Below are positions 32,840-41,617 of a DNA stretch of 51,340 nucleotides, piece after piece (positions within the stretch are counted from its first letter, which is position 1; every line of letters starts with the position of its first letter). The notes beneath the pieces are model-generated. The model saw only the letters and a list, made by a program, of their open reading frames with translations. It was not told where the DNA came from and did not search any database. The stretch is from Eubacterium sp. Lineage in GTDB: Bacteria > Bacillota_A > Clostridia > Lachnospirales > Lachnospiraceae. A program made the position numbers and the translations under genes. The stretch covers positions 1 to 51,340 of the forward strand of contig JAMPGN010000005.1 in assembly GCA_023663915.1 (NCBI GenBank), given 5' to 3'.

Positions 32840-35821
32840 ATGTTAAAAAGAATACGAAATAATAGAAGTACATGGCTTAGTATACTGATTGTTGTCTGTA
32901 TGTCGTTTATTTTGTGGGGCGGGATACACTATCTTTCTTCCCTGCGGTCTAAACTGGCAGATCAGGCAATCCATAATGTTTTGACGGTGACGACGCAGCA
33001 GCAGCAGGCATTCGATACTTTTCTGGCGGGAGACCGGGAGAGGATGCATAGTTTTGCTGAATATCTGACAGGATGCGATTCGGATGATGTCGGGCTTATG
33101 CAGCAATGGTTGGATACATTCGGCGGGATAGAGGCGGTCTACGCCGTCATCAATCTTGAGACAGGAGAGTATTATAACAATAAGACGCTTGCGGTCTATC
33201 AGATGGGTGATGAGGACCTTGCAGCTTACCGGGCGCTTTCCGGCAGCGGTGTGCGCGATCCGTATACGGGATTGTACAAGGATGACACGATGTTCGGATA
33301 TTATGAATGTTTCACTTTTTCGGATGGCGTAAACGGACTGCTCTTGAAGAGTTATGACAGCAGCAAGGTTTCGGAGACGTTTTCGCTTTCCTTTTATAAC
33401 AATCAGGGGCTTGCCTATGTCGTGAACCATAAGGGCGACATTCTTCTGCGGTCTGTCGGCATGTTGGGGAATCATTTCTATGAGAATATTTTTGACATCG
33501 TGGCGGGGCACAATGACGAGCAGGCAAAGATTGAGGATTTTGTAAAAGCGCTGGACAATGAGGAGACGGGCAGCATCATATTTGCCGGGGACAGTGAAAA
33601 TTATGTTTATACCTATGTTCCGGTGGAAAATGCGGATGACTGGTATCTGGTGTCCATCGTGCGCGAGAGCGCGATCGCAGCGGAGGCAAATGCGATCCTG
33701 CAAAATTCACAGATGGCGGTCGGATTTCTGTTTCTCCTGCTGATCTTGAGCGGTATCTTTATCTTTTCTATCTGGAAGACAAACAGGGATATCAAGGAGA
33801 AAGACTTAGAGATCGAATATCAGGAACAGCTTTTCGATATTTTTGCGACATATCTTGCCAACAATACGGACGATATCTACATGATGATTGACGAGGAGGA
33901 CAGACAGGTTGAATACATAAGTCCCAATGCGGAGAGGATTCTGGGTATTCCGGGACAAAATATCACAGTCAGCCCGAAATTTTTTGCAGGGGCAACCTAT
34001 GCATCCGGCGAAACGCTTAACATTGATGATCTGTATCAGTTAGAACCGGGCATGTCGCTTGAGACGATGACGGAGGAATGGGTCAACCCTAAGACGGACG
34101 AACATAAATGTTTCCAGATCAGCGTGTATTGTACACTGGTGCAGGATGAACACAAGGTCATTATTTATATTTCCGACCGGACGAAAGAGCGCGCCGTTCA
34201 GGATACCCTGGCGGAGGCATTGCGGATTGCGCAGGTAGCAAATAATGCCAAGAGCACGTTCCTTAGCAGTGTCAGTCATGATATCCGCACGCCCATGAAT
34301 GCAATCATCGGCTTTGTGGAGCTTTTGCGGGACGATGTGGAGAATCCTGACCGGGTGAGGGATTACGTACAGCGGATCGATGCCGCCAGTCAGCATTTGC
34401 TCGGACTGATCAACGATGTGTTAGACATGAACAAGATTGAAAATGGAAGCGTGGCGTTGAATCTTTCCGAGATGAATCTTTCCGATATCATCGATGAGAT
34501 CAACGCGATCATCCGGCCGCAGGCGAGGGCGAAGAACCAGACTTTTGAGATTTTCTCTTCCTCGGTGGTTCACGAGCATTTACAGGCGGATAAACTGCGT
34601 ATCAACCAGATCATCATCAATCTTCTCTCCAATGCCGTGAAGTATACGCCGGAGGGAGGAGATATTCAGATGCGGTTAGATGAGCTTCCGCAGATAGCCG
34701 ACAATTATAGCCGCATCCGTTTTACGGTCAGTGATAACGGCATGGGAATGAGCGAGGAATACTTACAGGTGATCTTCGATCCGTTTACCAGGGAGAATAC
34801 CGATGTCATACGCGGAATCCAAGGCACGGGGCTTGGCATGGCGATCACGAAGAGCCTGGTGGACCTGATGGGCGGCACGATCCATGTACAGAGCCGGCCC
34901 GGTGAGGGAAGTGAGTTTACCGTGGAACTGGAACTGCGCATATGTGAGAAAGAGGATGATCCGAAATTCTGGAATCGTTATGGCGTAGGTAAGATGATCG
35001 TGGCGGACGATGACGAGGAAGTCTGCCTCAATATTGTCAAAACCATGCAGCAGACCGGTGTCGCCGTGGATTATGCGACCAGCGGCGAACAGGCGATCGA
35101 AATGATGCGTACAGCCCGCACGGCAGGTTCTCCGTATGATCTGATTCTTCTGGATTGGAAAATGCCGGATCTGGACGGACTTCAGACTGCGCGGCTGATT
35201 CGCAAGAACTATTCGGATAAAATACCGATACTGTTGTTCACCGCTTATGACTGGGCGGAGATCGAGGAGGAGGCGGAGGAGATCGGTGTGGCACACTTCA
35301 TGCCGAAGCCCTTCTTTATGACGACATTCAAGGATGTGATCCGGCGCGTCATGGGCAGGCGGACGAAAGCAAAGTCGAAAGCCGGCAGCACGGTAGTCAA
35401 AGGAAAACATATTCTTGTGGTGGATGACATCGAGGAGAACAGGCTGATTTTGGTCAAAATCTTAAGCACGCTGGGAGCAATCTGCGACGAGGCATGTAAC
35501 GGACAAGAAGCGCTGAATAAATTTAATGCGTCTCTGCCTGACACTTACGATCTGATTCTTATGGATGTACAGATGCCTGTTCTGGATGGCTACGAGGCGA
35601 CGAAGGCGATCCGGTCAAGTAGCCATCCCGGAGCTAAGACACTGCCGATCATCGCTATGACGGCAAATGCCTTCGTGGAGGATGTCCGGATGGCGATCGA
35701 AGTCGGAATGGATGCGCATATTGCCAAACCAGTCCGTTTGGATAAACTGAAAACGACCATACAGGAAGTGTTTGAACAGCGAAAACAACAGGAGCTAGAA
35801 GAAAAGGAGGATAACACGTGA
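32840..35821 (+). CDS. Membrane hybrid histidine kinase with two receivers (993 aa)
   Basis: TM1 (WLSILIVVCMSFILWGGI) and TM2 (VGFLFLLLILSGIFIFSIW, near residue 300) enclose an extracellular Cache-like sensor. A PAS domain (DDIYMMIDEEDRQVEYISP) leads to HisKA (SSVSHDIRTPMNAI, His480) and HATPase (NLLSNAVKYTPEGG, GTGLGMAITKS). REC1 carries Asp772 (LLLDWKMPDLDG) and REC2 Asp909 (ILMDVQMPVLDG). From the PAS domain onward it is closely similar to the kinase at 37361, so the two are paralogues. ATG at 32840 has GGGG eight bases before it; an upstream TTG frame from 32786 lacks a signal. The stop overlaps the GTG start of the HPt gene. Confidence 0.9.
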   Translation: MLKRIRNNRSTWLSILIVVCMSFILWGGIHYLSSLRSKLADQAIHNVLTVTTQQQQAFDTFLAGDRERMHSFAEYLTGCDSDDVGLMQQWLDTFGGIEAVYAVINLETGEYYNNKTLAVYQMGDEDLAAYRALSGSGVRDPYTGLYKDDTMFGYYECFTFSDGVNGLLLKSYDSSKVSETFSLSFYNNQGLAYVVNHKGDILLRSVGMLGNHFYENIFDIVAGHNDEQAKIEDFVKALDNEETGSIIFAGDSENYVYTYVPVENADDWYLVSIVRESAIAAEANAILQNSQMAVGFLFLLLILSGIFIFSIWKTNRDIKEKDLEIEYQEQLFDIFATYLANNTDDIYMMIDEEDRQVEYISPNAERILGIPGQNITVSPKFFAGATYASGETLNIDDLYQLEPGMSLETMTEEWVNPKTDEHKCFQISVYCTLVQDEHKVIIYISDRTKERAVQDTLAEALRIAQVANNAKSTFLSSVSHDIRTPMNAIIGFVELLRDDVENPDRVRDYVQRIDAASQHLLGLINDVLDMNKIENGSVALNLSEMNLSDIIDEINAIIRPQARAKNQTFEIFSSSVVHEHLQADKLRINQIIINLLSNAVKYTPEGGDIQMRLDELPQIADNYSRIRFTVSDNGMGMSEEYLQVIFDPFTRENTDVIRGIQGTGLGMAITKSLVDLMGGTIHVQSRPGEGSEFTVELELRICEKEDDPKFWNRYGVGKMIVADDDEEVCLNIVKTMQQTGVAVDYATSGEQAIEMMRTARTAGSPYDLILLDWKMPDLDGLQTARLIRKNYSDKIPILLFTAYDWAEIEEEAEEIGVAHFMPKPFFMTTFKDVIRRVMGRRTKAKSKAGSTVVKGKHILVVDDIEENRLILVKILSTLGAICDEACNGQEALNKFNASLPDTYDLILMDVQMPVLDGYEATKAIRSSSHPGAKTLPIIAMTANAFVEDVRMAIEVGMDAHIAKPVRLDKLKTTIQEVFEQRKQQELEEKEDNT

Positions 35822-36180
35822 GTTTGCTTGAAGAATTGAAAGATTTAGGAGTGAATATTGAGGAGGGATTGGAGCGCGTGATGGACGACGAGCCTCTGTA
35901 TGAAACGATGTTAGGTATGTACATCGACAAGGTGGACAGTAATCCGATCGCACTGGAAGATTTTGAGGGAGACGATCTTGAGACGCTTATATCGCGGGTA
36001 CATATCTTGAAGGGACTTACCGGCAACCTCGCGATGACTCCGCTTTTTGAAGGATATGTGCAGGCGCTTGATCTTCTGCGCAGCGGCAACCCGGCGGATG
36101 CCAAGAAGGAATATGAGCGGATACTGCCGGCACAGGCAGCGATCATCGATTGCATTAAACGCAATATAAATGATGAATAG
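35818..36180 (+). CDS. Histidine phosphotransfer (HPt) protein (120 aa, GTG start)
   Basis: A small helical protein with the HPt motif HILKGLTGN (phospho-accepting His62), surrounded by the helices ETLISRV and FEGYVQALDLL. It takes phosphate from receivers of the neighbouring hybrid kinases and hands it to another receiver, here most simply the HD-GYP regulator. The GTG start overlaps the preceding stop (GTGA), with AAGGAGG seven bases upstream, so synthesis is coupled to the kinase at 32840. Confidence 0.9.
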   Translation: MSLLEELKDLGVNIEEGLERVMDDEPLYETMLGMYIDKVDSNPIALEDFEGDDLETLISRVHILKGLTGNLAMTPLFEGYVQALDLLRSGNPADAKKEYERILPAQAAIIDCIKRNINDE

Positions 36181-36212
36181 GAAAGATTACCCTAGAGAAA
36201 GGAATTGCTTAA

Positions 36213-37328
36213 ATGGAGAAAAAATATAGACGTCTGGTAAACGATACGGTGGCTGATACGCTTCTGATTGTGGATGATGATCCGGTCAACCGTACAATAT
36301 TAGGGAAATTATTCTCAAACTATTATACAGTAGTCGAGGCGGAAAACGGGCATATGGGGATGGAACAGATCCTTAGGATGGAAAAAAGTCTGTGTGCAAT
36401 TCTTTTGGATGTGATGATGCCCGGAATGAATGGCATCGAGGTGCTCAGACACCTCAAGGAACTGGGCGTGCTGGAGAATGTTCCCGTGTTTATCATCACG
36501 GCGGAAAACAGTGCGAGCATGATGAAAGAGGCATACGAACTGGGAGTCATGGACGTGATCAGCAAACCGGTAGTGCCCTATATGGTCACAAGGCGCGTCC
36601 GGTCGATCGTGGAACTGTTCGAGACGCGCAGGCACTTAAGCGTCGTGGTGGAGAAGCAGGGGATTACATTATTGGAGCAGGCGGAAAAAATCATTATGCT
36701 CAATCAGGGAATGATCGAGGCGTTAGCCACCGCCATCGAGTTTCGGAGCGAGGAGTCCGGCGGGCATGTGCAGCGTATCAGCCGGATTACGAGACTGATG
36801 CTTGAGAATACGGTTCTTGGGGACGACCTGGATAACAAAGAAATCGACGATATTGTCCTTGCAGCCGTGATGCATGATGTGGGCAAAATCACGATTCCTG
36901 ACGCCGTGCTGACCAAACCCGGTAAACTTAACGACGAAGAGGAAGAGATCATGAAGAGCCATACCACGAAAGGCGTAGCGATTCTGGAGCGTATTCCGCA
37001 GCTGCGTGACAGCGGGATATATAAATATGCCTGTGATATTGCCAGGCACCATCATGAGCGCTGGGACGGCGGCGGTTATCCCGACGGGCTTAAGGAAGAC
37101 GAGATTTCACTATGGGCGCAGATAGTTTCGCTGGCGGATGTTTATGATGCTTTAAGCTGTAGACGGGTCTACAAACCGCCTTATCCGAGGGAAGAGGTGC
37201 TTGAGATGATCCGCAGCGGAGAGTGCGGGGTCTTTAACCCTCTGCTGTTAGAGTGCTTTTTCTCAATAGAGGATCAGATTTATGAAATGTATGAGGGACT
37301 TCCCGAAACGCACATTTCCGAAGACTAA
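36213..37328 (+). CDS. Response regulator with HD-GYP output, c-di-GMP phosphodiesterase type (371 aa)
   Basis: The receiver is at the N-terminus (LIVDDDPVNR; phospho-Asp66 in ILLDVMMPGMNG; TAENSASMMKEA; KPVVPY). A coiled linker (LEQAEKIIMLNQGMIEAL) joins the HD-GYP domain, with HD at residues 221-222 (VMHDVGKITIPD), HHER at 279-282 and GYP at 288-290 (WDGGGYPDGL). These ligands bind the di- or tri-iron centre of c-di-GMP hydrolases. It begins 32 bp after the HPt gene. Likely output: the phosphorelay changes c-di-GMP level and so behaviour such as motility or biofilm. No GGDEF partner is in the window. Confidence 0.93.
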   Translation: MEKKYRRLVNDTVADTLLIVDDDPVNRTILGKLFSNYYTVVEAENGHMGMEQILRMEKSLCAILLDVMMPGMNGIEVLRHLKELGVLENVPVFIITAENSASMMKEAYELGVMDVISKPVVPYMVTRRVRSIVELFETRRHLSVVVEKQGITLLEQAEKIIMLNQGMIEALATAIEFRSEESGGHVQRISRITRLMLENTVLGDDLDNKEIDDIVLAAVMHDVGKITIPDAVLTKPGKLNDEEEEIMKSHTTKGVAILERIPQLRDSGIYKYACDIARHHHERWDGGGYPDGLKEDEISLWAQIVSLADVYDALSCRRVYKPPYPREEVLEMIRSGECGVFNPLLLECFFSIEDQIYEMYEGLPETHISED

Positions 37329-37360
37329 ACCTGCAGGCAGGGGGAGAATGGAGAGTTATT

Positions 37361-40300
37361 ATGTATCATTGTCATATTCAATTTTATCTGATCGGCAGCC
37401 AGAACGCCGTGTTTGAATCCATCAAAGAAATTGCGCCGCTGGAACATTTTACGCATTCCTTCCGGGAGAGCGGTGCGTCGGAAACGGAGGAGATAGAGCA
37501 GGCGGATGTGTTGTTTGCCGATCTGCGGGGGAACGATGCAGGGAAGGCTCTGCAGACACTTGCCGCACACAAGAAAAAAGAGGCGGAATTGATACTGCTT
37601 ATGGACAGCGGGCAGACGGCTAAGCTGCCGGATGACTTGTCCGGAGTCGAGGACATATGGATGATGCCGTTATCCGACAAGGAAATCCGATTCCGTTTTC
37701 AGAAATGGCAGCGGGATTATAAGGTGAAGGTTGACTGCTGGCAGTCCGTGCAGTTCATGGACACTTGTATCAACAGTTCCCCGAATCTGATCTGGTTTAA
37801 AGACAAAGAAGGCGTTCACGAGATCGTAAACGATAGTTTCTGCAGCGTGGTCAATAAGACCAAAGAACAGGTCCAGGGTCAGAAGCACGCGTATATCTGG
37901 GACGTGGAGCAGGATGATCCGGCATGTATCGAGTCGGAACTGGAAGTCATGCGCAGGAAAGAAACCTGCGTGGCGATGGAGTCCGTTCAGACGGGTGACG
38001 GCGAGAGGACTCTGAACACCTTCAAATCTCCTCTGTATGACTGTGACGGAAGTGTCATGGGTACGGTGGGAATCGGGGTCGATGTGACGCAAGAACGTGT
38101 TTATGAGCAGGAGATCGTCGAGAAAAACCGGACGATGGAGATGCTTTTTTCCACGATGGACTGCGGCGTGATGTGCCATAGCATCGACGGGTCACAGCTC
38201 ATCAGTGTCAATCAGGCGGCTCTCAATCTTCTGGGCTATGAGTCGCAGGAGGAACTGAAGGCGGATGGTTTTTCCCTGATTGCCCAGACGGTTATGGACG
38301 AGGACAAAGAAAAACTGCGGGAGTGCATCAATTCCCTGACCAGGGTGGGGGACAGTATAAGCACCGAATACCGCGTACAACATAAAGACGGGAAAATACT
38401 GCATATCCTGGGTAATGTCAAGCTCATAGAAGAGGGCGGCGAACGGTACTACCAGCGCTTCCTGCTGGATTTTACGGCATATAAGTTAAAAGACGAGCAA
38501 AGGTGGGCAGAAAAGGATCAAGAGATACAATATCAGGAGCAGTTGTTCGGAATGTTCTCGGCATTTATGTCCGATAATATTGATGATATTTATATGATGC
38601 TTGGCGAAGACGGGGAGACGGTGGAGTTTGTCAGTGACAATATTGAACGGATACTGGGTGTTTCCCGACAAGCCGTGATGGAGAACATAGGAAATCTCGG
38701 ACGCGCCGGATATATTATGGGCGGAGAGATCGAGAGACGGGATCTGGCGGCATTACAGCCCGGAGAGTCCTTGGAACAGATGGAGACAGAACGAATCAAC
38801 CAGAAGACCGGGGAGCGCAGATGGTTCCGTGAGAGCGTGTATTGTGTATGGCTGCAAGGAACGAAAAAAGTCGTGATCTATATTTCTGACCGGACCAAGG
38901 AGAGGCAGAGCCAGAATGCGCTTGCGGAGGCGCTTAATATCGCGCAGACGGCAAATAAGGCGAAAAGTGCGTTCCTAAGCAATGTCAGTCATGATATCCG
39001 CACCCCGATGAATGCGATCATCGGTTTTATCCCGATTCTGCAGGAAGAGGCGGATAATCCCGATCATGTGCGCGAGTATACACAGAAGATATCCGCCGCC
39101 AGCAAGCATCTGCTGGGGCTGATCAACGATGTGCTTGACATGAACAGGATCGAGAGCGGCAGCGCGGTGTTAAATATCTCTGAATTGAATCTGGCGGATC
39201 TGGTCGATGAGATCAATGCCATCATCCGTCCGCAGGCAAATGCGAAGAACCAGACGTTTGAGATATCCACCGTATCTTTGACGAACGAACATCTGTTGGG
39301 AGATAAACTGCGGATCAACCAGATCTTGATCAATATTTTGTCAAACGCGGTGAAATATACGCAGTTTGGCGGCAATATCAAGATGACGGTGGACGAAATG
39401 AATCAAGTGGACGAAAGCTACAGCCGTATCCGTTTCACGGTCAGCGACAATGGACAGGGAATGAGCGAAGAATACCAGAAAATGTTATTTGAGCCATTCA
39501 GCCGCGAGAAGAGTGCGGCATGGAATAAGACACAGGGTACGGGACTTGGCATGACGATTACCAAGAGCCTGGTTGATCTGATGCACGGTTCGATCAAGGT
39601 GGAGAGCAAGCAGGGAGAAGGCACTACCTTTGTGGTGGAACTGGAGCTGCGCAACCAGAGCAAAGAGGAAGATCCGAAGTTCTGGAACGAGCATAGCGTG
39701 GCGCGCATGATTGTTGCCGATGACGATGAGGATATCTGCCGTGATATCGTGAAGAAGATGTCTGGAACGGGTGTGGAGGTGCACTATTCGACGACTGGCG
39801 CAGGAGCGGTTCAGATGATGCGGGAAGCACGAGAAGCAGGTGTTCCCTATGACCTTATTATGCTGGATTGGAAAATGCCCGATCTCGATGGAATTGGTAC
39901 GGTGCGCCTGATACGGGAGGATTATGTAGATAAGATACCGATCCTGTTTTTTACTGCCTATGACTGGAGAGAGATCGAGCATGAGGCGACGGAGATCGGC
40001 GTCAAACATTTCCTGCAGAAACCGTTCTTTATGAGCAGCTTTAAAGATGCGATCCGAAGAATGATGGGATCGGAACATGGTCAGGTTCCGGATCATGACG
40101 ATAAAGATATGCTGGCTGGCAAACGCGTCCTTGTAGTGGAGGATATCGATATTAACCAGATGGTATTGAAGAAACTGTTAGGTACGCTGGGAGCGGAGTG
40201 CGATACCGCCGAGAACGGGCAGGAAGCAGTGCACAAGTTTATCACTTCCCCGTCGGACCGGTATGATCTGATTCTGATGGATATACAGATGCCTGTCATG

Positions 40301-40504
40301 AACGGCTATGAGGCGACGAGGGCAATCCGGGCAAGTTCGCATGTGAAGGCGCGCTCGATCCCGATTATCGCCATGTCCGCCAATGCATTTGTGGAAGATG
40401 TACGGAATGCCATGGATTCCGGAATGAATGCGCATGTCGCTAAACCGGTCGTGTTTGAGCAGTTTAAAGATACATTGCGGGAAGTGATGGAAAACAAGGG
40501 ATAG
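37361..40504 (+). CDS. Soluble hybrid histidine kinase with three PAS domains and two receivers (1047 aa)
   Basis: No membrane segment. Residues 1-115 look like a degenerate receiver (FYLIGSQNAVFES, DVLFADLRGND, ELILLMDSGQ) rather than a sensor. Three PAS segments follow (SPNLIWFKDKEGVHEIVND; MDCGVMCHSIDGSQLIS; DDIYMMLGEDGETVEFVSD). HisKA is SNVSHDIRTPMN (His544), then HATPase (GTGLGMTITKS), REC1 (Asp836, MLDWKMPDLDG) and REC2 (Asp974, ILMDIQMPVMNG). It is a paralogue of the kinase at 32840, with a cytoplasmic instead of extracellular input. RBS GGAG. It is the last gene of the phosphorelay block, followed by a terminator. Confidence 0.9.
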   Translation: MYHCHIQFYLIGSQNAVFESIKEIAPLEHFTHSFRESGASETEEIEQADVLFADLRGNDAGKALQTLAAHKKKEAELILLMDSGQTAKLPDDLSGVEDIWMMPLSDKEIRFRFQKWQRDYKVKVDCWQSVQFMDTCINSSPNLIWFKDKEGVHEIVNDSFCSVVNKTKEQVQGQKHAYIWDVEQDDPACIESELEVMRRKETCVAMESVQTGDGERTLNTFKSPLYDCDGSVMGTVGIGVDVTQERVYEQEIVEKNRTMEMLFSTMDCGVMCHSIDGSQLISVNQAALNLLGYESQEELKADGFSLIAQTVMDEDKEKLRECINSLTRVGDSISTEYRVQHKDGKILHILGNVKLIEEGGERYYQRFLLDFTAYKLKDEQRWAEKDQEIQYQEQLFGMFSAFMSDNIDDIYMMLGEDGETVEFVSDNIERILGVSRQAVMENIGNLGRAGYIMGGEIERRDLAALQPGESLEQMETERINQKTGERRWFRESVYCVWLQGTKKVVIYISDRTKERQSQNALAEALNIAQTANKAKSAFLSNVSHDIRTPMNAIIGFIPILQEEADNPDHVREYTQKISAASKHLLGLINDVLDMNRIESGSAVLNISELNLADLVDEINAIIRPQANAKNQTFEISTVSLTNEHLLGDKLRINQILINILSNAVKYTQFGGNIKMTVDEMNQVDESYSRIRFTVSDNGQGMSEEYQKMLFEPFSREKSAAWNKTQGTGLGMTITKSLVDLMHGSIKVESKQGEGTTFVVELELRNQSKEEDPKFWNEHSVARMIVADDDEDICRDIVKKMSGTGVEVHYSTTGAGAVQMMREAREAGVPYDLIMLDWKMPDLDGIGTVRLIREDYVDKIPILFFTAYDWREIEHEATEIGVKHFLQKPFFMSSFKDAIRRMMGSEHGQVPDHDDKDMLAGKRVLVVEDIDINQMVLKKLLGTLGAECDTAENGQEAVHKFITSPSDRYDLILMDIQMPVMNGYEATRAIRASSHVKARSIPIIAMSANAFVEDVRNAMDSGMNAHVAKPVVFEQFKDTLREVMENKG

Positions 40505-40544
40505 AGAAGAAGCCGCAATAAGATGATATTTGATTGAATTGGAT

Positions 40545-40580
40545 GAAAAACCGGAGAGGAATCTTCGGTTTTTCTTGTGT
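40545..40580 (+). terminator. Rho-independent terminator of the phosphorelay block
   Basis: AAAAACCGGA (40546-40555) pairs with TTCGGTTTTT (40564-40573), one G-T pair, followed by CTTGTGTG. It lies about 40 bp after the last kinase stop. Confidence 0.75.
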
Positions 40581-40654
40581 GTCCGAAGATTGCGCCGATA
40601 CAGCCTGGTTCTCACGGATTCTCCGAAAAGGAGAGCCATTCTCCATTCCTGCTG

Positions 40655-40683
40655 CTGACTGCAAAACCAGCAGAGAGTATAAT
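40655..40683 (+). promoter_or_regulatory. Promoter of the XRE/FtsX/ABC unit
   Basis: CTGACT (40655-40660) and a perfect TATAAT (40678-40683), 17 bp apart, lie about 110 bp before the XRE gene. The rest of 40581-40795 holds only a short hairpin (GGATTCTCC/GGAGAGCC). Confidence 0.5.
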
Positions 40684-40795
40684 AAAAATTATATAAAAGG
40701 GCTTGAAATATCAGTAGAAAGATTAGGGTAAAGATTAAGTAAAAGATTAAGTGAAAGAAGAATATGACGTGAAAAGAAAAAGGAGGCATACACAG

Positions 40796-41587
40796 ATGGA
40801 TCAGGGCAAAATTGGGGACTTCATAGCTCGCAAAAGAAAGGAGCTGGAATTGACACAGATGCAGTTTGCGGAACTGGTCGGGGTATCCAATAAGACCGTG
40901 TCGAAGTGGGAGACCGGAGCAAGAATGCCGGATGTGGCGATTTTACAGGATGTGTGTGGTATCTTAAAGATAACGGTCAATGAATTACTAGCAGGAGAAG
41001 AGCTGTCAGAGTATTCCGAAACGGAATACATGAAAAAGACCGAGGATAACGTAATCGGGCTTATGCAGGAAGTGAACGAAATAAAGGATACGAAAAAGGG
41101 CGGACTTCTAGGGGTATTGTGCAGTATTCCGGTCATGCTGTGTGCGGTTGTCTTAACGATAGTGCATCGGGTCGGGAAGGTCAATCTGGTCTATTTTTTG
41201 GATATACCCACATTGTTTTATATGCTGGGACTCTTTCTCTTTATATCAGGCATTACCGGGGCATTCCCCAAATATATAGCCGGGTATAAATGCCTGTTCA
41301 CAAGTAAAAAGTATCGTGTCAAGGAGATGGATCAAGTGATCTGTACCTTGGAATATGCGAGAAGGCTGATATGGATCATAAGTTTCTTTATTATTATAGT
41401 CAATGTTATGGCAATTAACCTTCATTATGAACATTTTGAAACGATAGGACCGTTCCTGGCGGGTATCGTTACCGCGCCGCTTTATGCGATTATCATCGAA
41501 TTTGTACACAGTTATCTTCTGTATCAATGCAGGTTAAGAATATTGGAGATGCGACATAGCAGCGGAAATAATGAAAATAAGGGCTGA
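40796..41587 (+). CDS. XRE-family regulator with four transmembrane helices (263 aa)
   Basis: The N-terminal 65 residues are a Cro/CI-type helix-turn-helix: GDFIARKRKELELTQMQFAE, then VSNKTVSKWETGARMPDV. A linker leads to four hydrophobic helices (VLCSIPVMLCAVVLTIVH, IPTLFYMLGLFLFISGI, LIWIISFFIIIVNVMA, GIVTAPLYAIIIEFVHSY). This is a membrane-tethered regulator type common in Clostridia next to ABC exporters. ATG at 40796 follows AGGAGG; a GTG frame from 40751 is less likely. The FtsX permease begins 30 bp later, so it probably controls, and may sense through, that transporter. Confidence 0.88.
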   Translation: MDQGKIGDFIARKRKELELTQMQFAELVGVSNKTVSKWETGARMPDVAILQDVCGILKITVNELLAGEELSEYSETEYMKKTEDNVIGLMQEVNEIKDTKKGGLLGVLCSIPVMLCAVVLTIVHRVGKVNLVYFLDIPTLFYMLGLFLFISGITGAFPKYIAGYKCLFTSKKYRVKEMDQVICTLEYARRLIWIISFFIIIVNVMAINLHYEHFETIGPFLAGIVTAPLYAIIIEFVHSYLLYQCRLRILEMRHSSGNNENKG

Positions 41588-41617
41588 ACAATATTTGGCA
41601 ATGAGGGGGATATGGAT

